Shown: piece after piece, positions 57,573 to 64,000 of the stretch
Layout of the letters: every line of letters begins with the position of its first letter
Numbering within the stretch: the stretch's first letter is position 1
NCBI GenBank assembly: GCA_963699225.1
Contig: OY969423.1
Coordinates: 2,108,001-2,172,000, forward strand
Length of the DNA stretch: 64,000 nt
Direction of reading: 5' to 3'
DNA from: VRUE01 sp963699225
Lineage (GTDB): Bacteria > Actinomycetota > Thermoleophilia > Solirubrobacterales > 70-9
Translations under genes and position numbers: made by a program
Notes under the pieces: model-generated
Told to the model about the DNA's origin: nothing
The model's database searches: none
What the model saw: only the letters and a program-made list of their open reading frames with translations

Positions 57573-58736
57573 ATGGACCTCCTCGAGTATCAGGGCAAGC
57601 AGCTTTTCGCCAAGCACGGCGTCGCCGTGCCGAGTGGCGAGGTCGCTGCCAACGTCGATGACGCCGTCGCCGCGGCGGAGCGGATCGGCTACCCCTGCGC
57701 GATCAAGGCGCAGGTGCTGATCGGCGGTCGCGGCAAGGCCGGCGGGATCAAGATCGCCAAGGACGTCGAGGAGGCGCGCACCTATGCCGACGCGATCCTA
57801 GGCATGGACATCGTCGGCCCGCACGGCGAGGGTCCCTTCCGCGTCGATCAGGTCTGGATCGAGGGTGGCTCGGACATCGCCTCGGAGTACTACGCCTCGG
57901 TGATCCTCGACCGCGGCGAGAAGAAGCTGCTGGCGATGGTCTCCGCCAAGGGCGGAATGGACATCGAGGCGGTGGCTGCGGAGGACCCCGACGCGCTGGT
58001 CAAGGTCCACATCGACCCGACCAAGCCCTTCGACCTCGCCGCCGCGCGGCCGATCGTCGACGCCGCCGGGCTCGACGAGGACATCCGCGACCAGGCCGCC
58101 GAGGTGCTGGTGAAGTTGGCCGAGGTGGCGAGCTCCGAGGACGCGAACTTGATCGAGGTCAACCCACTGATCGTCACCAACGACCGCGAGGTCGTCGCGC
58201 TCGACGCCAAGGTGACGATCGACGGCAACGCGCTCTTCCGCCACCAGGATCTGGCCGAGATCGCCGACACCGCCGAGGACCCGCAGGAGGCGATGGCGAA
58301 GGAGAAGGGCCTCACCTACGTCAAGCTCGACGGCAACGTCGGCATCCTCGCCAACGGCGCCGGGCTCTGCATGTCGACGCTGGACGTCGTCGCCCAGGCG
58401 GGTGGCGCGCCGGCCAACTTCCTCGACGCCGGCGGCGGCTCCAAGGCGGAGGCGATCGTCGACGCGCTGACCGTGATCACCTCCGACGAAAAGGTCACGG
58501 CGATCCTCTTCAACATCTTCGGCGGCATCACCCGCTGCGACGAGATCGCCAAGGGCATCGTCACCGCCTCGCAGCAGCTGGACCTGAAGCTGCCGCTGGT
58601 CGTGCGGCTCGACGGCACCAACTCCGAGGAGGGGCTGAAGATCCTCGCCGAGGCCGACCTGCCCAACTTGAACCAGGAGACGACGATGCTCGACGCCGCC
58701 CGCCGCGTGGTCGAGCTCGCCGGGGGCAACGGCTGA
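57573..58736 (+). CDS. sucC: Succinyl-CoA synthetase beta subunit
   Basis: 387 residues. The ATP-grasp N-terminus MDLLEYQGKQLFAKHGV, a KAQVLIGGRGKAGG nucleotide loop and the C-terminal LFNIFGGITRCDEIAKG and RLDGTNSEEG are typical. With SucD it makes ATP or GTP from succinyl-CoA in the citric acid cycle. The stop overlaps the SucD start by one base (TGATG). The window's semialdehyde dehydrogenase would supply succinate if GABA is the substrate of that pathway. Confidence 0.97.
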   Translation: MDLLEYQGKQLFAKHGVAVPSGEVAANVDDAVAAAERIGYPCAIKAQVLIGGRGKAGGIKIAKDVEEARTYADAILGMDIVGPHGEGPFRVDQVWIEGGSDIASEYYASVILDRGEKKLLAMVSAKGGMDIEAVAAEDPDALVKVHIDPTKPFDLAAARPIVDAAGLDEDIRDQAAEVLVKLAEVASSEDANLIEVNPLIVTNDREVVALDAKVTIDGNALFRHQDLAEIADTAEDPQEAMAKEKGLTYVKLDGNVGILANGAGLCMSTLDVVAQAGGAPANFLDAGGGSKAEAIVDALTVITSDEKVTAILFNIFGGITRCDEIAKGIVTASQQLDLKLPLVVRLDGTNSEEGLKILAEADLPNLNQETTMLDAARRVVELAGGNG

Positions 58737-59611
58737 TGTCGATCATCATCGACAAGGAGACCAAGCTGGTCGTCTCCGGCCTGACCGGCCGTGAGGGCTC
58801 CTTCCACGGCCTGCGCAACAAGGCTTACGGGACCGATCTGGTCGCAGGTGTCACGCCCGGCAAGGGCGGCCAGGACGTCGAGGGCGTGCCGGTCTTCGAC
58901 TCGATCAAGGAATCGGTCGAGCAGGCCGGCGCCAACACTTCGATGATCTTCGTGCCGGCGCGCTTCGCCGCGCCGGCGATCGACGAGGCGATCGAGTCCG
59001 GCGTCGAGACGGTGATCGCGATCACCGAGGGCATCCCGGTGCTCGACATGCTCAACACCTACTGGAAGGCCAGGGAGGCCGGCGTGCGCTTGCTCGGCCC
59101 CAACTGCCCCGGCGCGCTCTCGCCCGGCAAGGCCAACGTCGGCATCATCCCGGCGCAGTTCTTCGATCCCGGCCCGATCGGCGTCGTCTCCAAGTCGGGG
59201 ACGCTGACTTACCAGATCGGTAATGAGCTGAAGCAGGCCGGCACCGGCAACTCCTCGATCGTCGGCATTGGCGGCGACCCGATCATCGGCTCGGACTTCA
59301 TCGACATCTTGACGCTGTACGAGGCCGATCCCGAGACCGAGCTGATCGTGATGGTCGGCGAGATCGGTGGCGACGCCGAGGAGCGGGCCGCTGAGTTCAT
59401 CGCCAGCGAGATCTCCAAGCCGGTCGTCGCCTACATCGCCGGCTTCACCGCCCCGCCCGGCAAGCAGATGGGCCACGCCGGGGCGATCATCTCCGGCTCC
59501 TCGGGCACCGCCCAGGCCAAGAAGGACGCGCTCGAAGCGAAGGGCGTGCGGGTCGGCGAAAGCCCGACCGAGACGGCCAAGATCGCCGTCGAAGTCCTGC
59601 GCGGTTCTTAG
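58736..59611 (+). CDS. sucD: Succinyl-CoA synthetase alpha subunit
   Basis: 291 residues. The CoA-binding Rossmann part (VSGLTGREGSFHG) is followed by GPNCPGALSPGKANVGIIP and the active-site His loop KQMGHAGAIISGSSG, where the phosphohistidine forms. Partner of SucC, translationally coupled to it. Confidence 0.97.
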   Translation: MSIIIDKETKLVVSGLTGREGSFHGLRNKAYGTDLVAGVTPGKGGQDVEGVPVFDSIKESVEQAGANTSMIFVPARFAAPAIDEAIESGVETVIAITEGIPVLDMLNTYWKAREAGVRLLGPNCPGALSPGKANVGIIPAQFFDPGPIGVVSKSGTLTYQIGNELKQAGTGNSSIVGIGGDPIIGSDFIDILTLYEADPETELIVMVGEIGGDAEERAAEFIASEISKPVVAYIAGFTAPPGKQMGHAGAIISGSSGTAQAKKDALEAKGVRVGESPTETAKIAVEVLRGS

Positions 59612-59646
59612 CCGTCCCGTCCGAGGCTTCGGCTACTAGTCCAGCC

Positions 59647-60924
59647 ATGGAGTTGGGGATAGAGGGGGTCGAGACGCGGCCGGTGCGGCTTGTCGTCTCC
59701 GACGATCTGCAGCGGGGGCGGGGGAGCGTGTTCTTCCGCCTCTGGTTTGCCATTCCGTTCATCTTCTGGCTGACGCTCTGGGGCATCGCGGCGTTCTTCG
59801 TCGCGATCGCCAACTGGTTCGCGACCCTGTTCAAGGGGACCTCGCCGCAATCGCTGCACGGGTTCCTCGCGCGCTTCGTCCGTTTTGCCGTTCACACCTA
59901 TGCCTACCTCTACCTGGCTGCCGATCCGCTGCCCGGCTTCGGCGGCAAGCCGGGGTATCCGATCGACGTCGAGATCGACCCGCCGGTTCGGCAGAACCGC
60001 TGGAAGGTCGGCTTCCGGCTCGTGCTCGTCGTCCCCGCCCTAATCCTTCTCGGTGCCTTCTTCGGCACTGGGGGCGGTTTCAGCGGGACCTCAGAAGGCG
60101 AAACCGGTCGCCTCGGGCTGCTCGTCGCCGCTGCCTTCCTCGGCTGGTTCTTCGCCCTCGCCCGCGCGCGCATGCCGCGCGGTCTGCGCGACCTGATCGC
60201 CTACGGGCTGTCCTACGCGGCGCAGGCCTGGGCCTACATGACGCTGCTGACCGATCGCTATCCCTCCAGCGACCCGCTCACCGCGATCGGCCAGCTGCCC
60301 GCTCGGGAAGACCCGATCCGGCTCGAATCGAGCGATGACCTGCGGCGCAACCGGCTCACCGTCTTCTTCCGCCTGCTACTCGCGATCCCGCACCTGATTT
60401 GGCTTGTGCTCTGGGGCATCGCCGCTTTCTTCGCGGCGATCGGCAACTGGTTCGCGATTCTTTTCACCGGCATCTCACCGGCTGGACTGCACCGCTTCCT
60501 CGCCGCCTACACGCGCTATCAGCAGCACGTGATCGCCTACCTGTACGTGGTTGCGAATCCGTTTCCCGGCTTCACCGGTGAGCGCGGTAGCTACCCGATC
60601 GAAATCCGCATCGCTGAGCGCGCGCCGCAGAACCGCTGGACCGTTGGCTTTCGCCTCGTGTTGGCCCTGCCGGCGCTGCTCCTTGCCGTCGCTTACGGAA
60701 CGCTCCTTGCCGCCGTCGCTTTGCTCGGCTGGTTCGCCTCGCTCTTCACCGGCACGATGCCCCTCGGCCTGCGCAACGCCGGTGCCCTCGCCGTGCGCTA
60801 CTCGGCTCAGCTCTACGGCTACCTCTTCCTGCTGACGGACGCCTACCCATACAGCGGCCCAAACATCGCACCGCCGCCGCTGACCGCCGACCCCAACATC
60901 GCATTCCCGCCACGAGGCGCTTGA
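59647..60924 (+). CDS. Membrane protein with two DUF4389 units
   Basis: 425 residues. DUF4389-type membrane modules occur twice: PVRLVVSDDLQRGRGSVFFR with AIPFIFWLTLWGIAAFFVAI, and again PIRLESSDDLRRNRLTVFFR with AIPHLIWLVLWGIAAFFAAI. Each unit has two long helices, an NWFA-LF-G-SP-(S/G)LH motif and a YLYL-A(D/N)P-PGF segment. An internal duplication is evident. The function is unknown. Its stop overlaps the next gene's TTG start, so both membrane proteins are translated together. Confidence 0.85.
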   Translation: MELGIEGVETRPVRLVVSDDLQRGRGSVFFRLWFAIPFIFWLTLWGIAAFFVAIANWFATLFKGTSPQSLHGFLARFVRFAVHTYAYLYLAADPLPGFGGKPGYPIDVEIDPPVRQNRWKVGFRLVLVVPALILLGAFFGTGGGFSGTSEGETGRLGLLVAAAFLGWFFALARARMPRGLRDLIAYGLSYAAQAWAYMTLLTDRYPSSDPLTAIGQLPAREDPIRLESSDDLRRNRLTVFFRLLLAIPHLIWLVLWGIAAFFAAIGNWFAILFTGISPAGLHRFLAAYTRYQQHVIAYLYVVANPFPGFTGERGSYPIEIRIAERAPQNRWTVGFRLVLALPALLLAVAYGTLLAAVALLGWFASLFTGTMPLGLRNAGALAVRYSAQLYGYLFLLTDAYPYSGPNIAPPPLTADPNIAFPPRGA

Positions 60925-62138
60925 GGCGGCTGGCCTCCCGCCTCACCCGTCCATCGACGCTGGGGCTGCTGGTCGGAGCCGCGCTCTGGCTCTGGGCGGC
61001 GTGGGCACTCTGGCACGCCACCGCCTCAGTGCCGCAGGGCCCCGACCTCTCGCCGGATCGCTTCTTCAGCTCCTCCTTTCTCGACCGCAGCGCCTCCTAT
61101 GAACGCTTCCTGGCGATCGACGGCCTGCTGGCGATCGTGGTCCTGCTTGGGGTCCTCGCGGTTTACGCCCGTCGCGGACACCGGCTGATGCGCGAGTCGG
61201 CGGCGGGCCGGGTCGGCACCGGGATGCTGCTCGGCATGCTCGGCTTCGCCGTCGTCTGGCTGGCTGAGCTCCCCTTTGGGCTGGCCGCGGTGTGGTGGGA
61301 GCGGGATCACGGTGTATCTCACCAGGGCTACCTCGAATGGGCGCTCGAGAGCTTCCTCGGGCTCGGTGGCACCTTCCTCTTCGTCGCCGTGGCGCTGGTG
61401 ATCGCGATGGGGCTGGCGGGTCCGCTGCGGCGCTGGTGGTGGGTCGCCGCGGTGCCGGCCTTCGTCGGCCTGGCGCTGCTCTTCGCCTTCGTCAGCCCCT
61501 ATCTGGTTCCCGATACCTCGCCGCTGCGCGATCCACAGCTCGCCGAAGCGCGGGCGCTCGAGCGCCGGGAGGGGGTCGAGGGAACCCGGTTCAAGGTCGA
61601 GGACGTCGATCGCTTCACCACCGCGCCAAACGCCGAGGCGACCGGCCTCGGCCCGACTCGGACCGTGATCCTCTGGAACACGCTGCTCGGCGACGACTTC
61701 AGCCGCGCCGAGGTCCGCGCCGTGCTCGGTCACGAGATAGCCCACGTCGCGCATGACGATCCGCTCAAGCAGGTCGGCTGGCTGGCGCTCTTCCTGATTC
61801 CGGCGGCAGCCTTGGTCGAGCTGTTCACCCGCCGCCGTGGCGGCATGGCCCGCCCGGAGGCGGTGCCCGTCGCGCTCCTTGTCCTCGTCGCGCTGCAGTT
61901 TCTGGCGACTCCGATGTTCAATCTCGTCACCCGCCGGGCCGAGGCCTCGGCGGATTGGTCGTCGCTGCAAGCGACCCATGAACCGGCGGTCGCCCGCGCG
62001 ATGTTCCGCCGGCTCAGCACAACGAGCCAGAGCTCACCCGATCCGCCTGCCTGGACCTCACTCCTCTACGGCAGCCACCCGACGATCATGCAGCGGATCG
62101 AGATGACCTACGCCTGGGAACGGGCGCACCGACCCTGA
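60921..62138 (+). CDS. M48-family membrane zinc protease
   Basis: 405 residues from TTG60921, overlapping the DUF4389 stop (TTGA). Four or more N-terminal membrane helices are followed by the metal motif LGHEIAHVAHDD (HExxH) and, after two more helices, a RRAEASADW segment whose Glu is the third ligand, as in Ste24/HtpX-type proteases. Such enzymes cut membrane or lipidated proteins at the cytosolic face. The coupling to a DUF4389 protein suggests a shared membrane function. Confidence 0.88.
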   Translation: MRRLASRLTRPSTLGLLVGAALWLWAAWALWHATASVPQGPDLSPDRFFSSSFLDRSASYERFLAIDGLLAIVVLLGVLAVYARRGHRLMRESAAGRVGTGMLLGMLGFAVVWLAELPFGLAAVWWERDHGVSHQGYLEWALESFLGLGGTFLFVAVALVIAMGLAGPLRRWWWVAAVPAFVGLALLFAFVSPYLVPDTSPLRDPQLAEARALERREGVEGTRFKVEDVDRFTTAPNAEATGLGPTRTVILWNTLLGDDFSRAEVRAVLGHEIAHVAHDDPLKQVGWLALFLIPAAALVELFTRRRGGMARPEAVPVALLVLVALQFLATPMFNLVTRRAEASADWSSLQATHEPAVARAMFRRLSTTSQSSPDPPAWTSLLYGSHPTIMQRIEMTYAWERAHRP

Positions 62139-62187
62139 GCGGCGCCGCCGGTCGCCGCGGCCTGGGCGTTGCTAGGCTCGCTTTCAC

Positions 62188-63291
62188 ATGGCTGGCGACA
62201 CGATTTCGTTTGCAAGAGGGGCGCCGAGCGCCGACATCCTGCCGCGCGACGCGGTGCGCGACGCGGCGGCGATCGCGCTTGCCGAGGACTGGGAAAAGGC
62301 CCTCTCCTACGGCACCGGGATCGGCCATCCGGGGCTCTGCGAGTGGATCGCGCAGCGGCACGGGGGGCTCGATGACGGCCAGGTGATGGTCGCCAATGGC
62401 TCGCTGGAGGCCGGCTGGATGCTCTTCGAGCACTTGCTTGAGCCCGGTGACCGGGTCGTGGTCGAGCAGCCGACCTACGATCGCACGCTGCTGATGCTGC
62501 AGCGGCTCGGGGTCGAGCTGGTGGCGGTCCCGCTCGAGGACGACGGGCTCGACATCGCCGCCTTCGAAGCGGCTTTGGCGCAGGGGCCGATCAAGCTCGC
62601 CCACATCATTCCCAACTTCCATAACCCGGCTGGCTGCACGCTCTCCGCCGAGAAGCGGGTGCGCTTGGTCGAGCTGGCCGCCGAGCACGACTTCTGGATC
62701 TTCGAGGACGACCCCTACCGCGAGCTGCCCTTCGAGGGCGAGGCGCTGGAGACGATGCTCTCGCTCGACCAGGCCGACAAGGTGGTCCACGCTTCCTCGT
62801 TCTCCAAGACGGTAAGTCCCGGCGTGCGCGTCGGCTACCTCGCCGGGCCGGCGGCTGAGATCGCCAAGCTCGCCAAGCGGGCCAACGAGACCTACATCTC
62901 ACCCAACATGCTGGCCGAGGCAGTGGTGCTCGAGCTCTGCCGCTCGGGCGGGCTCGACCGCAACATCGAGTTCGTCAAGGGCGCGCTGCAGGCGCGCCGC
63001 GACGCCCTGGTCGAGGCCCTGAACGAGCGGATCCCCGAGGCCGAGTTCGTCGTCCCCGGCGGCGGCTACTTCCTCTGGCTCGACCTCGCCGAGGGCACCG
63101 ATACCAGCGCCTTGCTGGCCGAGGCCAAGGGCGAGGGCGTCGCCTTCGTCGCCGGCCCCGACTTCATGATCGAGGGCGGCACCAACAGCCTGCGGCTCTC
63201 CTTCGCCAGCGTCCCCCCCGAGCGGATCGGTGAGGGCATCGCCCGCATCGCCCGCGCGCTCGATCGCGTCCGCGCCGGTTCGCCCGCCTGA
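62188..63291 (+). CDS. PLP-dependent aminotransferase (fold type I, 2-aminoadipate/MocR-like)
   Basis: 367 residues. The pattern YGTGIGHPGLCEWIAQRHG, IIPNFHNPAGCTLS (PLP-binding Asn) and IFEDDPYRELPFEG (Asp, Tyr) is that of the LysN/2-aminoadipate and MocR aminotransferase group. The Schiff-base Lys is in SSFSKTVSPGVRVGY. No DNA-binding domain precedes it, so it is a stand-alone enzyme. The amino donor is not evident. TAGGCT nine bases before the ATG suggests a leaderless transcript. Confidence 0.9.
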   Translation: MAGDTISFARGAPSADILPRDAVRDAAAIALAEDWEKALSYGTGIGHPGLCEWIAQRHGGLDDGQVMVANGSLEAGWMLFEHLLEPGDRVVVEQPTYDRTLLMLQRLGVELVAVPLEDDGLDIAAFEAALAQGPIKLAHIIPNFHNPAGCTLSAEKRVRLVELAAEHDFWIFEDDPYRELPFEGEALETMLSLDQADKVVHASSFSKTVSPGVRVGYLAGPAAEIAKLAKRANETYISPNMLAEAVVLELCRSGGLDRNIEFVKGALQARRDALVEALNERIPEAEFVVPGGGYFLWLDLAEGTDTSALLAEAKGEGVAFVAGPDFMIEGGTNSLRLSFASVPPERIGEGIARIARALDRVRAGSPA

Positions 63292-63378
63292 GCGAGCGAC
63301 TCTCCCGCATCGGCTGATCCAGCTGCGCCCACTCGCCGTAGGTGGGGTTGATGACCTATCCGCGACTGAGGAGGAAGC

Positions 63379-64000
63379 ATGGCTGTGGCTAACAAACCGA
63401 GCGCGCTGGAGCGCGTCACGGGTGACCCGGTGTCGCGGCGCAAGCTGCTCGCCGTTACCGGCGGCTCGACCGCGCTGGCGGCCTTTCTCGCCGCTTGCGG
63501 CAGCGACAGCAGCAGCACGACGACGACGATGGCCGGCAACGGCGGCGGCAAGACCGGCACCGAGCAGTTCGGCAAGGGCGACGTCGGCATCCTCAACTAC
63601 GCGCTGACGCTCGAGTACCTCGAGACCGCCTTCTACGCGGACGTGGTCAAAAGCGGCCTCTTCAAGGGCTCTGACCTGGCGACGATCCGCAAGTTCGGCA
63701 GCGAGGAGGCGGAACACGTCACCGCGCTGACCGGCTTCGTCAAGCAGATGGGCGGCAAGCCCGCCCCGAAGCCAAAGACCGAATTCCCGCTGAAGAGCGC
63801 CAAGTCGGTGCTCGAACTGGCGGCGACGGTGGAGAATCTCGGCGCCGCCGCCTACCTCGGCCAGGCGGCCAACATCAAGGGCGCCTCGGTGCTCGCCGCG
63901 GCACTCTCGATCCACAGCGTCGAGGGCCGCCACGCGGCGGCGCTCAACACCCTGCTGGGCGAATCGATCACCCCAGACGGGGCGTTCGCCAAACCCGCCG
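63379..64000 (+). CDS. Ferritin-like lipoprotein, C-terminus cut by window end
   Basis: 207 residues visible from ATG63379 (GAGGAGGAAG upstream); the frame is still open at the window edge. The N-terminus has SRRKLLAVTGG, then a lipobox near LAAC, suggesting twin-arginine or Sec export and lipid anchoring. A Ser/Thr-rich linker follows. The rest has helices with Glu and His at ferritin-like spacing: TLEYLETAFY, SEEAEHVTALTG, VENLGAAAYLG and HSVEGRHAAAL. These match the desiccation-related/ferritin-like domain common in actinobacteria. Iron or oxygen handling outside the cell is plausible. Confidence 0.85.
   Translation, partial: MAVANKPSALERVTGDPVSRRKLLAVTGGSTALAAFLAACGSDSSSTTTTMAGNGGGKTGTEQFGKGDVGILNYALTLEYLETAFYADVVKSGLFKGSDLATIRKFGSEEAEHVTALTGFVKQMGGKPAPKPKTEFPLKSAKSVLELAATVENLGAAAYLGQAANIKGASVLAAALSIHSVEGRHAAALNTLLGESITPDGAFAKPA

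Overview
This is a 64 kb stretch of a high-GC bacterial chromosome. Gene content, frequent GTG/TTG starts, many TetR regulators and the mix of secreted and redox proteins fit an actinobacterium, most likely class Thermoleophilia (Solirubrobacterales). The lineage is inferred from gene content alone; no rRNA gene is present. No phage, insertion sequence, integrase or CRISPR array is visible. Most of the window is ordinary chromosome with short operons, and many neighbouring genes overlap by four bases (ATGA, GTGA, TTGA).

Layout. 0-3 kb: a partial membrane protein, tRNA-Val, a TolB-like propeller protein and a tandem pair of secreted paralogues. 3-6.6 kb: an MpaB/DUF2236 oxygenase, a short FtsH protease and an FHA regulator. 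7.5-12.3 kb: a tightly coupled minus-strand operon (FAD amine-oxidase-like protein, DUF1365, cyclopropane-fatty-acid-synthase-like methyltransferase, alpha/beta hydrolase, metallo-beta-lactamase fold protein), probably for membrane lipid modification. 12.4-17.5 kb: cell-wall and secreted enzymes plus tRNA-Asp. 17.6-19.8 kb: a TetR/MFS efflux pair with visible operators. 19.8-21.2 kb: an AT-rich structured region followed by an HTH/DUF6036 pair that resembles a toxin-antitoxin module. 22-28 kb: small membrane proteins, an acyltransferase/SGNH pair, a methyltransferase and a sigma factor. 28-32 kb: three TetR genes in a row, divergent from two peptidase-E-like genes. 32-36 kb: ferritin, an enolase-superfamily enzyme and an FAD oxidoreductase. 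36-43.4 kb: an amino-acid permease with a UspA protein, divergent from a catabolic operon (class III aminotransferase, PucR regulator, alanine dehydrogenase, frameshifted aldehyde dehydrogenase) that reads as omega-amino-acid (GABA-like) degradation. 43.4-46.5 kb: an RTX-repeat protein and a double-TetR protein. 46.8-52 kb: sulfate assimilation (dodecin, rhodanese, sulfite reductase, APS reductase, ATP sulfurylase, APS kinase). 52-64 kb: PHP phosphoesterase, biotin-dependent carboxylase, sulfatase, HAD hydrolase, succinyl-CoA synthetase, DUF4389 and M48 membrane proteins, an aminotransferase and a ferritin-like lipoprotein cut by the window end.

The least expected signals lie outside the genes. 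Three long palindromes share a 24-base core but carry different, internally complementary arms (34.1, 35.6 and 52.0 kb). A second palindrome group (6.65, 10.44, 12.39 and 52.09 kb) includes one copy sitting in frame inside the DUF1365 gene. A three-way-junction-like set of inverted repeats precedes the HTH/DUF6036 pair. Several genes appear leaderless, with a TANNNT hexamer about 5-9 bases before the start codon. Two genes (polysaccharide deacetylase and sigma factor) have convincing coding sequence upstream of their first ATG/GTG/TTG.
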